Shown: positions 30,268-39,302 of the stretch, one piece after another
How positions within the stretch are numbered: the first letter of the stretch is position 1
Layout: each line of letters opens with the position of its first letter
From: Variovorax sp. IB41
GTDB lineage: Bacteria > Pseudomonadota > Gammaproteobacteria > Burkholderiales > Burkholderiaceae_C
Reading direction: 5' to 3'
Assembly: GCF_016405905.1 (NCBI RefSeq)
Contig: NZ_JAEFCB010000024.1
Coordinates: 1-64,000, forward strand
DNA: 64,000 nucleotides
The notes under the pieces: generated by a model
The model's database searches: none
What the model saw: the letters and a program-made list of their open reading frames with translations, nothing else
What the model was told of the DNA's origin: nothing
Position numbers and translations under genes: made by a program

Positions 30268-30278
30268 CCGCCCAGGAC

Positions 30279-30971
30279 TCACGCCTTGCGCTTGCGCGCA
30301 ACGGCCTTGGCGGCAGGAACAGGTGCCGGTGCGGTGGCGGCGAACAGCCGCGAGATGGAGTGCCGCACCGCCGCTTGCATTTCCTCGATGGCCTTCGCAT
30401 CGCCCGACAGGTGCTTGAGCAGCGCCTGCTGGAAGAGGCCGTCGAAAAGCGCATAGGTGGCCGAAGGCGGCAGCCCGGGCGCTTCGCCCGAGAGCTCGGC
30501 GAAGCGGCTCATGATGCGCCAGATCATGTCTTCCAGGCTCTTGTCGATGTGCACCACGTCGTCATGGAAGGCCTTCTCGAAGAGCGCCTGCGAGCGCAGG
30601 TCGTACCAGAGCCGGTGCACGTGGCCTTCGTCGCGCAGCGTGTCGCCCAGGCTCTGCAGGAAACCTTCCATCAGCTCGTCGTAGCTGGTGGCGCTGTCCA
30701 CCGCATGGTCGTAGCGCGTGACGCAGCGCGCCTTGTACTGCTTGACGCTGCAGATGATCAGGTCGACCTTGTCGCTGAAGTAGTAGTGCAGCACGCCGTG
30801 CGAGAACTCCGAGTTCTGCGCGATCTCGCGAAGGCTCGTGCGTGCGTAGCCGAGCGTGGCCAGGGTGGTGAGGGCCGCTTCGCCGAGTTCGGCGCGCCGC
30901 TCGGCGAACTTGTCCACCCGTGTCTTGGGTACGCGCGCGGCGTGTTTCTTTACCCGTTCATGTGACGTCAT
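30279..30971 (-). CDS. TetR-family repressor of the adjacent SDR operon
   Basis: 230 aa. HTH in about residues 20-65 (GEAALTTLATLGYARTSLREIAQNSEFSHGVLHYYFSDK in pieces), then a helical ligand domain. The C-terminus is an Ala/Pro/Lys-rich tail. Start at the ATG at 30971; an open extension to 31121 would run through the promoter palindromes and is rejected. Divergent from the SDR-DUF5938-ligase operon with two palindromes between them, the normal layout of a local TetR repressor. Ligand probably an acyl-CoA or substrate of that operon. Confidence 0.9.
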   Translation of the reverse strand: MTSHERVKKHAARVPKTRVDKFAERRAELGEAALTTLATLGYARTSLREIAQNSEFSHGVLHYYFSDKVDLIICSVKQYKARCVTRYDHAVDSATSYDELMEGFLQSLGDTLRDEGHVHRLWYDLRSQALFEKAFHDDVVHIDKSLEDMIWRIMSRFAELSGEAPGLPPSATYALFDGLFQQALLKHLSGDAKAIEEMQAAVRHSISRLFAATAPAPVPAAKAVARKRKA

Positions 30972-31085
30972 TTCGAGCCCGGCCGCATGGCATGCCGGCC
31001 GCCGTGTTTCCTGATGATTGCAAACCATAGCACGCATGCGGGAGAAGGCCCACATCCTGTGACATGCATGCCATTTTATGAAATC

Positions 31086-31136
31086 TTGACAGTTGTCAAA
31101 AGAAACCTTGACACCCGTCAAGTCGATTTCTAGGAT
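31086..31136 (+). promoter_or_regulatory. Promoter with two palindromic operators (TetR targets)
   Basis: Operator 1: TTGACA-GT-TGTCAA at 31086-31099. Operator 2: CTTGAC-ACCC-GTCAAG at 31107-31122. The second contains a -35 TTGACA (31108-31113) followed after 17 bp by TAGGAT (31131-31136), so a bound repressor would block RNA polymerase at the SDR operon. Centre-to-centre distance is about 22 bp, two helical turns. Confidence 0.75.
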
Positions 31137-31176
31137 GCCCCTTCCATCTCAACAACATATCGACAGGAGACAAGTG

Positions 31177-31980
31177 ATGGCCAAGTTCGACTTGAAAGGG
31201 CGCAAGGCCCTGGTGACGGGTGGCGCGCGCGGCATTGGCGCGAGCATTGCCGAAGCGCTCGTGCAGGCAGGCGCCTCGGTGATGATCGGCGACGTGCTCG
31301 CCGACGTGGGGCGCGGCACGGCGCAGCGACTCTCCGCCTCGGGCGCTAAGGTGGGCTTCGTCCCACTGGACGTGACCAAGGACGGCGACTGGGCCGCCGC
31401 CGCCGAGACCACGGTGAAGGAGCTGGGCGGCTTCGACATCCTCGTGAACAACGCCGGCATCGAGATCACCTCGCTGGTGATCGACGTGGACGGCGACGAC
31501 CTGCGCCGCATGCTCGACGTGAACGTGGCCGGCACGCTCTTGGGCATGAAGCACGCGTTCCGCGCGATGCGCCCCGGCGGCAGCGCGGGCAACGGCGGTG
31601 CGGTGGTGAACATCGCATCGGTCGCGGCCACCATCGCGTTCCCCGCGATCGCCGGTTATTCCGCCACCAAGTCCGCCGTCGACCGCGCCACGCGCGTGGC
31701 CGCGATGGAGTCCGGAAAGCTGGGCTACGGCGTGCGCGTGAACTGCATCTATCCGGGCCTCGTGCCCACCGACATGGGCATGAAGCTCGCCAGCGACATC
31801 GTGGCCGCGGGTCTCGCGCCAAGCGTCGAGGCCGCGGTCGGCGACGTGATCGGCCAGACGCCGCTCGGGCGCCTGGGCGAAGTCGGCGACATGGCCGACG
31901 TGGTGGTCTTCCTCTGCTCCGATGCTGCCCGGTTCATCACCGGCGCGGGCCTCGCGGTGGATGGCGGCATGGGCATGTGA
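31177..31980 (+). CDS. Short-chain dehydrogenase/reductase (3-hydroxyacyl/alcohol type)
   Basis: 267 aa classical SDR: TGGARGIG cofactor loop, NNAG at about 90, catalytic Ser-Tyr-x3-Lys (NIASV..., YSATK) and a C-terminal VDGGMGM end. NAD preference is suggested by Asp after beta-2 (GDVLAD). AGGAGA lies 7 bp before the ATG. First gene of a three-gene operon under the TetR operators; gaps to the next genes are 25 and 5 bp. It likely oxidises a hydroxyl group on the ligase or reductase partner's substrate. Confidence 0.92.
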   Translation: MAKFDLKGRKALVTGGARGIGASIAEALVQAGASVMIGDVLADVGRGTAQRLSASGAKVGFVPLDVTKDGDWAAAAETTVKELGGFDILVNNAGIEITSLVIDVDGDDLRRMLDVNVAGTLLGMKHAFRAMRPGGSAGNGGAVVNIASVAATIAFPAIAGYSATKSAVDRATRVAAMESGKLGYGVRVNCIYPGLVPTDMGMKLASDIVAAGLAPSVEAAVGDVIGQTPLGRLGEVGDMADVVVFLCSDAARFITGAGLAVDGGMGM

Positions 31981-32005
31981 TCAAGCAAAAAAAGGAGAGA
32001 CAACC

Positions 32006-33142
32006 ATGAGCAGCAGCAAGAAGAAACCCGTCGTCGTCTACGGCGCCTCCGGCTACACCGGGCGCCTCGTGTGCGAGTACCTGCGCGAGTACAACATCCC
32101 CTTCGTCGCGGCGGGCCGCAGCAAGGAGAAGCTGGACGCGGCGATGAAGTCCCACGTGCCCGGCATCGAGACCGCGAACTACGAGGTGGTGGAGGTCGCG
32201 CATTCGGTCAGCGCGCTCACCGAGCTCTTCACTGGCGCCTCGGTGGTGCTCAACACGGTGGGGCCGTTCGCCAAGTTCGGGCCCGAGGTGGTCGAGGCGT
32301 GTCTCGCGGCCGGGTGCCACTACACGGACACCACGGGCGAGCAGGACTGGCTCATCACGCTCGAGGAGAAATTCGGCGCCAAGTTCGCCGACGCGGGGCT
32401 CCTTCTTTCGCCCGGCCTTGCGCACATGTACACCACCGGCGAGATCGCCGCGCAGCTGTGCCTGGAGACGCCCGGCCTCGACACGCTGGACATTGCCGTG
32501 TTCTGGGGCGGCAGCCCGACCATCGCGTCCACGCAGACCATCCTGGTGAACGCGGCCACCTCCAAGGCCTATTACCTGGAGCAGAACGAGTACGCGGAGT
32601 GGCAGCCCGACGCGGGCCTCTACCACCTGTCGATTCCGGGCCAGCACGAGGCGGCGCTTGCGCTGCCCTGGGGCGGCACCTCGCACCCGGTGTGGTTCAA
32701 GCGCGATCCGCGCGTGGCCAACGTGAAGGTGCTCGGCGGCGTCTTCAACAAGGCGCTGATGCAGGGCGTGCCGCAGATCGTGGCCGCCGCGCTCAAGGCC
32801 ACCGAGGGCATGAACGAGGAGGACCGCTACGCGGCCCTCGCGCAGACGGCCGCGGGCGTCATGAACACCATGCCGCCGCGCGAGAACCCGCGCATCAACA
32901 AGTCCGTCGATTCGGTGCATGCATCGGGGCCGCTGGGCCGTGTGCACTGCGTGATCTTCGGCAACTGCAACTACAAGCAAACCGGCTTGCTGCAGGCCTA
33001 TGCGGCGGCCTCGCTGCTGCAGCAGGCACCGCGCCGCGCGGGCTTCGCCTCGGGCTGCCAGGCCTTCGGGCATCGCGAGCTGCTGGGTGCGCTGCGCGGC
33101 TTCGGGCTGGTGCAGGAGCCCATGCTCACGCGGATGGGTTGA
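32006..33142 (+). CDS. Saccharopine-dehydrogenase-like NAD(P)-binding protein (DUF5938-like)
   Basis: 378 aa. N-terminal Rossmann segment VVVYGASGYTGRLVCEYL and the LNTVGPFAKFGPEVVEACLAAGCHYTDTTGE stretch are those of saccharopine-reductase-like / trans-acting enoyl reductase proteins; the C-terminal half (from about 160) matches what I know as DUF5938, of unknown function. AAAGGAGAG precedes the ATG. Between an SDR and an acyl-CoA ligase it probably reduces or isomerises an intermediate; lysine metabolism is unlikely. Confidence 0.82.
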   Translation: MSSSKKKPVVVYGASGYTGRLVCEYLREYNIPFVAAGRSKEKLDAAMKSHVPGIETANYEVVEVAHSVSALTELFTGASVVLNTVGPFAKFGPEVVEACLAAGCHYTDTTGEQDWLITLEEKFGAKFADAGLLLSPGLAHMYTTGEIAAQLCLETPGLDTLDIAVFWGGSPTIASTQTILVNAATSKAYYLEQNEYAEWQPDAGLYHLSIPGQHEAALALPWGGTSHPVWFKRDPRVANVKVLGGVFNKALMQGVPQIVAAALKATEGMNEEDRYAALAQTAAGVMNTMPPRENPRINKSVDSVHASGPLGRVHCVIFGNCNYKQTGLLQAYAAASLLQQAPRRAGFASGCQAFGHRELLGALRGFGLVQEPMLTRMG

Positions 33143-33147
33143 GCGCG

Positions 33148-34713
33148 ATGCGCCTCGTCGACTACCTGGACAAGGGCGCCCAGTTGGGCGCCGACGCGCC
33201 GTGCCTGTGCATGGGAGACACCCGGCTGTCGTACGGCGACGTGCAGCGCCTGAGCCACCGCGTGGCCCGCGCGCTGCAGCGCAGCGGCGTCGCGCCGGGC
33301 AGCAAGGTGGCGGTGCTCTCCGGCAACGACCCGGTCGCCTTCGCCTGCGTGTTCGGCGTGTCGCGCGCCGCGGCCGTGTGGTGCCCGATCAACCCACGCA
33401 ACGAGGCGGCCGAAAACCGCTTCGTGCTCGATGCCTTCGACTGCAGCTGCCTCATCTTCCACAGCAACTACGCGCCGCTGGTCGAGCAGATGCGCGCCGA
33501 CCTGCCCAAGGTGAAGACGCTGGTGTGCCTGGACCAGGCGATGCCGTATGCGCCGTCGCTCGATCAATGGCTCGACGGCACGGACCACACGGACCACACG
33601 GACCACACGGAAGACAGGCCGATCGACGTGCCCGTGATCGACGACATCGCGATGATCGCCGGCACCGGCGGTACCACCGGCCAGCCCAAGGGCGTGATGC
33701 TCTCGGGCCGCAACCTGGAGACCATGTCGGCGCTCACGCTGATGGGCTACCCCTTCGAGGGCCGGCCCGCGTACCTCGCGCTCGCACCGCTCACGCATGC
33801 GGCCGGCGTGCTGTGCCTGCCGGTGATGGCGCTCGGCGGGCAGGTGGTCATCATGCCCAAGCCCGACCTCGCCGAATTCCTCGCGCTGATCGAGCGCCAC
33901 CGCATCACCCACACCTTCCTGCCGCCCACGCTGATCTACATGCTGCTGCAGCATCCGCAGCTCGCCGCGACGAAGCGCGATTCGCTGCAGTGCTTCTGGT
34001 ATGGCGCGGCGCCCATGTCGGCCGCGCGGCTCGAAGAAGCGCTCGAGAAGATCGGCCCCGTCATGGCGCAGCTCTTCGGTCAGACCGAAGCGCCGATGAT
34101 GATTTCGATGATGTCGCCGAAGGAGCATTTCAACGCCGATGGTTCGGTGGCAAGGCAGCGCCTTTCTTCGGCGGGCCGGCCCGGCCCGCTGGTGCAGGTC
34201 GGCGTGATGAACGGCGACGGTGCATTGCTGCCGACCGGCGAAAGCGGCGAGATCGTCGTGCGCGGCTCGCTCGTGATGGCGGGCTACTACAAGGACGCCA
34301 AGGCCACGGAAGAGGCCTCCCGCTTCGGCTGGCACCACACGGGCGACATCGGCTACCTGGATGCCGACGGCTTTCTCTACATCGTCGACCGCGCCAAGGA
34401 CATGATCATCTCGGGTGGCTTCAACGTCTATTCCGCCGAAGTCGAGCAGGTGCTGATGCAGCACCCCGACGTGCAGGACAGCGCCGTCGTCGGCCTGCCC
34501 GACGAGAAGTGGGGCGAGCGCGTGGTGGCGGTGCTGCAGCTGCATGCCGGGCGCGCGGTGGATGCGGAAGACATCAAGGCCTTCGTCAAGGCGCGCATCG
34601 GCAGCGTGAAGGCGCCCAAGCAGGTCGAGGTGTGGGCCGACCTGCCGCGCTCCAAGGTGGGCAAGGTGCTCAAGAAGGAAGTGCGCGCGTCGCTGATCGC
34701 GGCGGCGCCCTGA
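33148..34713 (+). CDS. AMP-dependent acyl-CoA synthetase/ligase
   Basis: 521 aa ANL enzyme: P-loop GTGGTTGQPKGVM at about 173, LFGQTEAP, GWHHTGDIGYLD, and the C-terminal lysine in RSKVGKVLKKEVR. It activates a carboxylic acid to acyl-AMP and then acyl-CoA. Upstream stop and this ATG are 5 bp apart. A (DHT)3 insertion at about 146-154, made by 9-bp repeats, lies in a loop before the P-loop. Substrate not predictable; fatty or aromatic acids are both possible. Third gene of the TetR-controlled operon. Confidence 0.92.
   Translation: MRLVDYLDKGAQLGADAPCLCMGDTRLSYGDVQRLSHRVARALQRSGVAPGSKVAVLSGNDPVAFACVFGVSRAAAVWCPINPRNEAAENRFVLDAFDCSCLIFHSNYAPLVEQMRADLPKVKTLVCLDQAMPYAPSLDQWLDGTDHTDHTDHTEDRPIDVPVIDDIAMIAGTGGTTGQPKGVMLSGRNLETMSALTLMGYPFEGRPAYLALAPLTHAAGVLCLPVMALGGQVVIMPKPDLAEFLALIERHRITHTFLPPTLIYMLLQHPQLAATKRDSLQCFWYGAAPMSAARLEEALEKIGPVMAQLFGQTEAPMMISMMSPKEHFNADGSVARQRLSSAGRPGPLVQVGVMNGDGALLPTGESGEIVVRGSLVMAGYYKDAKATEEASRFGWHHTGDIGYLDADGFLYIVDRAKDMIISGGFNVYSAEVEQVLMQHPDVQDSAVVGLPDEKWGERVVAVLQLHAGRAVDAEDIKAFVKARIGSVKAPKQVEVWADLPRSKVGKVLKKEVRASLIAAAP
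33582..33608. repeat. 9-bp tandem repeat, GGACCACAC x3
   Basis: Three perfect copies encode Asp-His-Thr triplets inside the acyl-CoA ligase gene. Confidence 0.9.
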
Positions 34714-34851
34714 CGCCTTGAGCCTGGCCCGCGCGCGCTTTCTCCAATGAAAGCCGCGCGAGGCGAAATCCTACCGATGCTTCCGAAGCCCGCCCACGGG
34801 TTTGGGATGGGGGGCTCGTAGCCTTTGCGCTTTGCAGCAAAGGAAGCACGC

Positions 34852-36570
34852 ATGGCCCACCGCAAAGTCGCCGACCTCGTCATCGAAACCCTGCAGCGGG
34901 CCGGCGTCAAACGCTGCTACGGCATCGTCGGGGACACGCTGAACCACGTCACCGACGCGATCCGCCGCAGCGACATCGAATGGGTGCATGTGCGGCACGA
35001 AGAGGCGGCCGCCTTCGCCGCGGGCGCGGAGTCGTACCTCACGGGCGAGCTCTCGGCCTGCGCCGGCTCGTGCGGGCCGGGCGGGCTGCACTTCATCAAC
35101 GGCGTTTTCGAGGCCAACCGCAACCGCGCGCCGATGGTGCTGATCGCCAGCCAGATCGTGACGGCCGAACTCGGCATGGAGTTTCCGCAGGAGGTCGATT
35201 TCAAGTCGCTCTACGCCGGCTGCAGCGTGTTCTGCGAGCAGGTGCAGTCGGCCGAACAGGCGCAGCGCGTCGTGGCGCTCGCGGCGCAGGCGGCGCTCTC
35301 CCGGCGCGGCGTGGCGGTGGTCATTCTGCCGAGCGACATCGCGCAGACGGAGGTGAAAGAAGGCCTGACTTTCGCCGTGCACCGCACCGCGCCGGTGATC
35401 CGGCCCAACGACGGCGAGCTCGCGCAGCTGGCCGCCTTGCTCGGCAAGGGCAAGAAGATCTCGATCTATGCCGGCCATGGCTGCGAAGGCGCGCACGAGA
35501 TGCTGCTCGCGCTCGGCCAGTGCCTGAAGGCGCCGATCGCCCACACCTCGCGCGCCAAAGATTTCGTGGAGCACGACAACCCGTTCAACATGGGCATGAC
35601 CGGCATCTTCGGCGTGGAGTCGGGCTACCGCGCGCTGCAGGAATGCGACACGCTGCTCCTGCTCGGCGCGGACTTCGCGTGGAGCCAGTTCTATCCGGCC
35701 AAGGCGACCATCCTGCAGATCGACACCGACGGCAGCCACCTCGGGCGGCGCCATCCGGTCGCGCTCGGGCTGGTGGGCGACATCGCGCCCACCGTCGAGG
35801 CGCTGATCCCGCTGCTCGAAGAGCGCAGCGACCGCAGCTTTCTGGACGAGTGCCTGTGCCATCGCCAGGAGGCGGTCGAAACGCTGCGGCGCGACGAGCG
35901 CCCGGGCAAGGAGGGGTTGATCCATCCGCAGCACCTCACGCGCGTCATCGACGAGCTGGCGGCCGACGATGCCATCTTCACCGCCGATGGCGGCAGCCCG
36001 ATGGTGTGGTCGCTGCGGCACCTGAGCATGAACGGCCGGCGCCGCACGCTCGTGAGCCTGCTGCACGGCACGATGGCCAACGCGATGCCGCAGGCGCTGG
36101 GCGCGCAGAAGGCGTATCCCGGGCGGCAGGTGATCTCGCTCTCGGGCGACGGGGGGCTGGCGATGCTGCTGGGCGACCTGATGACCGCGGTGCAGGAGAA
36201 GCTGCCGATCAAGGTCGTGGTCTACAACAACGCGAGCCTGAACTTCGTGGAGCTCGAGCAGAAGGTCGAAGGCCTGCTGGACAACTACACGGATTTGCTG
36301 AACCCCGACTTCGCGCGGCTGGCTGAAGTGATCGGCTTCTACGGCCAGAAGGTGGAGCGCGCCGAACAACTACCCGATGCGGTGCGCGCCTTCCTCGCGC
36401 ACCCGGGCCCGGCGCTGCTGGACGTGACGGTCAACCGCACGGAGCTGGTGATGCCGCCGAAGGTGGAGTTCAGCCAGGTCGCGGGCACGATGCTGTATTC
36501 GGCGAAAGCGGTGCTGAGCGGGCGGTCGTCGGACGTGGTGGACCTCCTCAAGGACAACTTCACGCAGTGA
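34852..36570 (+). CDS. poxB: Pyruvate dehydrogenase (quinone)/pyruvate oxidase-type ThDP enzyme
   Basis: 572 aa, the same length as E. coli PoxB. ThDP N-domain with VRHEEAAAFAAGAES (activating Glu in the HEE motif), central FAD/NAD-like domain, and C-terminal ThDP site GDGGLAMLLGDLMTAVQEKLPIKVVVYNN in pieces (GDGG...NN). PoxB oxidatively decarboxylates pyruvate to acetate and CO2, reducing ubiquinone at the membrane via its C-terminus. AAGGAAG precedes the ATG; the in-frame TTG at 34825 is a less likely start. It stands as its own unit 138 bp after the ligase operon. Confidence 0.9.
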   Translation: MAHRKVADLVIETLQRAGVKRCYGIVGDTLNHVTDAIRRSDIEWVHVRHEEAAAFAAGAESYLTGELSACAGSCGPGGLHFINGVFEANRNRAPMVLIASQIVTAELGMEFPQEVDFKSLYAGCSVFCEQVQSAEQAQRVVALAAQAALSRRGVAVVILPSDIAQTEVKEGLTFAVHRTAPVIRPNDGELAQLAALLGKGKKISIYAGHGCEGAHEMLLALGQCLKAPIAHTSRAKDFVEHDNPFNMGMTGIFGVESGYRALQECDTLLLLGADFAWSQFYPAKATILQIDTDGSHLGRRHPVALGLVGDIAPTVEALIPLLEERSDRSFLDECLCHRQEAVETLRRDERPGKEGLIHPQHLTRVIDELAADDAIFTADGGSPMVWSLRHLSMNGRRRTLVSLLHGTMANAMPQALGAQKAYPGRQVISLSGDGGLAMLLGDLMTAVQEKLPIKVVVYNNASLNFVELEQKVEGLLDNYTDLLNPDFARLAEVIGFYGQKVERAEQLPDAVRAFLAHPGPALLDVTVNRTELVMPPKVEFSQVAGTMLYSAKAVLSGRSSDVVDLLKDNFTQ

Positions 36571-36602
36571 GCACCGCGACGCGGTAGCGCGGCGACGCAA
36601 GC

Positions 36603-36623
36603 AAAAGCCCGCCGAAGCGGGCT
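36603..36623 (-). terminator. Terminator between poxB and the outer-membrane protein gene
   Basis: Stem AGCCCGC/GCGGGCT with a 4-nt loop. On the minus strand it is followed by a T4 run, so it best serves the outer-membrane protein gene; on the plus strand the run is missing. Confidence 0.65.
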
Positions 36624-36644
36624 GCTTGCGGGTTCACACGCGCG

Positions 36645-37484
36645 TCAGAAGCGTGCCTTGAGAAAAGCCGATGGCCCTTGCAGCCGCACCTTCAGCCGCG
36701 AGTCCGCGGAGTCGCTGTCGCGGGTGAGGTCGATGTTGGTCACGCCGTACGAGACCACCACGCCCACGTTCTTCACCGGGAACCACTCGACGCCGGCCGA
36801 GGCGTTGTAGATGTTGCCGTGGAAGCGGCCGCTGCTCTTCCACACGCCCGAAGCGTCGGCGAACAGGCGCAGGTCGGGCGTGATCGCGTGGCGCACGCCG
36901 ATCTCCAGCAGCGGCGCGATGGCGTTGTCGCTCGAGCTCTGGTTCAGCGTGCCGACCTGGCCGTTCACCGAGACCAGCGCGCTCGCGCCCAGCGTCGCGC
37001 GGTAGTAGGCGGCGCCCGCGCCCAGGCCGAACACGGTGTTGCCCGAACCGAGCCACCACTTGTAGGAGAGCTTGGCGAAATCCAGCTTGGTGTTGAAGTT
37101 CGCGTTGCCGATGGCGCTCAGCGTGCCGAACGGGCCGAGCGAGGTGTTGTTGCTGAACTGGCCGTCGTAGTCGCGCTTGTACTGGTAGTAGTCGAACGAA
37201 ATGCCCTGGCTGTCACCGAGCAGAAGGTCGGCAGTGATGCGCGGCATCGTCACCCGGCCGGGCTTGATGTCGCCCGAGGCGAGCGAGCCGTAGGGCGTGG
37301 CCACCGAGGCGTTGAATTTCGGATCGGCGCTGAAGGCCCCCACCGAGAAACTGAACCGGTCCAGCGCCGGCGAAGGATCGGCCAGCGCCGGTGCGGTGGC
37401 GAAGAGAAAGCCGGAACCGACGAGCGCGCCGAGGGCGCCGAATCTGACCGTCCAGTCGAACGGGCGGGTGCGAAGCGACAGCAT
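36645..37484 (-). CDS. Outer-membrane beta-barrel protein (OmpW-like length, unknown function)
   Basis: 279 aa. Sec signal with LFATAPALA-D, then alternating beta-strand patterns rich in Tyr, Gly and Asn and a terminal Phe (SAFLKARF), all signs of an 8-12-strand porin-like barrel. I do not recognise a specific family. No partner gene is adjacent; it converges with poxB and diverges from the DUF1345 gene. Confidence 0.75.
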   Translation of the reverse strand: MLSLRTRPFDWTVRFGALGALVGSGFLFATAPALADPSPALDRFSFSVGAFSADPKFNASVATPYGSLASGDIKPGRVTMPRITADLLLGDSQGISFDYYQYKRDYDGQFSNNTSLGPFGTLSAIGNANFNTKLDFAKLSYKWWLGSGNTVFGLGAGAAYYRATLGASALVSVNGQVGTLNQSSSDNAIAPLLEIGVRHAITPDLRLFADASGVWKSSGRFHGNIYNASAGVEWFPVKNVGVVVSYGVTNIDLTRDSDSADSRLKVRLQGPSAFLKARF

Positions 37485-37691
37485 GACAATCCTTAGAAAA
37501 GAATGAGGGCCCCGGGCACATCGCGTGGCGCAGCGGTCTTTCGCTGCGCGTGGTGCCTCGCGGCCAGACTCCCTTGAACCAGCCGTACCTTAGGGAGGGC
37601 GAGCGGCGCTTCGAATGCGTCGAATGCGGGTCTTCTTGTAGGAATTTCTTGATGGCCGAGGCTGGGGCTGGGGCCGGCGCTACAGTGCCGC

Positions 37692-38345
37692 ATGCGCAAA
37701 CACCTCTCCACGACCACCGGCCCGCAGCGTCTTCTCTATGGCACGGTGGTCGGTGTCGCGGTGGCGCTGGCGCCGTGGCCCGTCGGCGGCATGGCGCGCG
37801 GGCTGGCGGGGTGGTGCGCCGGGGTGCTGGTCTACCAGGTGCTCACCTGGTGGCTGATCGAGACCTTCGATGCGCGCCGCACGCGCGAGCGCGCGCAGTC
37901 GCTGGACCAGCCCAACCTGATGATCCTGGTGTCGATGCTGGTGGTGGTGGCCGTGAGCGTGATCGCCATCGCGATGCTGCTGCAGCAGGTGAAACAACTG
38001 ACCGGCTGGGAGCGCGCCGGCCACGTCGTGCTCGGCGTGATCGCGCTGGTCGGCTCGTGGCTGATGATGCACACGATCTACGCCTTTCACTACGCGCACC
38101 GCTACTACATCGACCAGAAAGGCGGCTCGCCCGACGGCGGCCTCGACTTTCCGGGCAAGGACGATCCGGACTACTTCGACTTTCTCTACTACTCGTACGT
38201 GATCGGCATGACCTCGCAGGTGTCCGACGTGCAGGCCACCTCGCGCGAGATGCGGCGCATCACGCTGATCCACAGCGTGCTGGCGTTCGCGTTCAACATG
38301 CTGGTGCTGGCGCTCTCCGTCAACGTGGTGGCTGGAGCGATCTGA
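37692..38345 (+). CDS. DUF1345 membrane protein
   Basis: 217 aa with about five to six transmembrane segments. The features of DUF1345 are visible: WWLIETFDAR, a HTIYAFHYAHRYY motif and DFLYYSYVIGMTSQVSDVQATSREMRR, which suggests an ion-channel-like fold but has no established function. A TACAGT hexamer 6-12 bp before the ATG could be a -10 of a near-leaderless message. It ends 9 bp from the convergent EamA gene. Confidence 0.85.
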   Translation: MRKHLSTTTGPQRLLYGTVVGVAVALAPWPVGGMARGLAGWCAGVLVYQVLTWWLIETFDARRTRERAQSLDQPNLMILVSMLVVVAVSVIAIAMLLQQVKQLTGWERAGHVVLGVIALVGSWLMMHTIYAFHYAHRYYIDQKGGSPDGGLDFPGKDDPDYFDFLYYSYVIGMTSQVSDVQATSREMRRITLIHSVLAFAFNMLVLALSVNVVAGAI

Positions 38346-38354
38346 TCGCCGTCG

Positions 38355-39287
38355 TCAGGCAACTTTGGGCTTGGGGCCGAGCCTGACGATGCCCGTCGAG
38401 AGCGCCACGCCGCACACGATCACCACCGCGGAAATCAGCATCCACTGCGTGATGTTCTCGCCGAGAAATACCGCGCCGTAGAAGAGCGCGAACACCGGCA
38501 CCAGGAAGGTCACGGTCAATGCGCGTGCCGGGCCGGCGCGTTCGATCAACCGGAAGAACAGGATGTACGCCACGCCCGTGCAGGCGATGCCCAGCGCCAG
38601 CAGCGCGAGCCACGCGCGCAGGCTCGGCATCTGCGCGGGCCAGAGCCAGATGGCGGGCAGCGCGAGGAAGAGCGTGGCGCCCAGCTGGCTGCCCGTGGCG
38701 GTGGCCAGCGGCGGCACGCCAACCAGGTAGCGGCGCGTGGCGCTGGCCGAGATGCCGTAGCAGAGGCACGCCCCGAGGCAGGCGATCACTGCCCACAGCG
38801 CCGCGTTGCTGCTAGCGCCGGCATGCAGGCCCGCGCTGCGGCTCGCGAGCATCGCGACACCCGCAAAGCCGATCACGAGGCCGACGATGCGCGAGCCGCT
38901 CGGACGCTCGCGGAACCAGGCCCATGCCACCAGCGCGCCGAACATCGGCACGGTGGCATTCAAGACGGCGGCGAGGCCTGAGTTGATGGTCAAGAGCGCG
39001 AAGCAGAAGAGCGCGAACGGCATCCCCGAGTTGAAGACGCCGACGCCGAAGGTGGCCTTCCAGTGCGTCGCGATGGCCGGCCCTTGCCCGCGCAGCAGCG
39101 CGATCGGCAGCAGGAACAGCGCGGCGATGGCCACCCGCACCGCCGCCGTCGGCAACGCGCCGAACTCGGCCGCGCCGATGCGCATGAAAAGAAAGGACGC
39201 TCCCCAGAGCGCCCCGAGCAACACGAGGTCGATGAGCCAGGGTTTGGCGGTGCTGGTGGCGATGTTGTTTTGCGTTGTGGTGCTCAT
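38355..39287 (-). CDS. EamA/DMT-family permease
   Basis: 310 aa with ten predicted hydrophobic helices in two repeated EamA halves (ALWGASFLFMRIGAAEFG at the start; VPVFALFYGAVFLGENIT near the end). Such proteins export amino acids or metabolites, substrate usually unknown. It lies 15 bp after ogt and is the last gene of the alkylation-repair unit, an unexpected companion whose substrate may be linked to the stress. Confidence 0.88.
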   Translation of the reverse strand: MSTTTQNNIATSTAKPWLIDLVLLGALWGASFLFMRIGAAEFGALPTAAVRVAIAALFLLPIALLRGQGPAIATHWKATFGVGVFNSGMPFALFCFALLTINSGLAAVLNATVPMFGALVAWAWFRERPSGSRIVGLVIGFAGVAMLASRSAGLHAGASSNAALWAVIACLGACLCYGISASATRRYLVGVPPLATATGSQLGATLFLALPAIWLWPAQMPSLRAWLALLALGIACTGVAYILFFRLIERAGPARALTVTFLVPVFALFYGAVFLGENITQWMLISAVVIVCGVALSTGIVRLGPKPKVA

Positions 39288-39302
39288 GCGTCTCTCGGTT
39301 TT

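Noticed and set aside
31093..31176. Earlier start for the SDR and the TetR extension to 31121
   Set aside because: Both run through the promoter and operators; the SDR has AGGAGA at its ATG.
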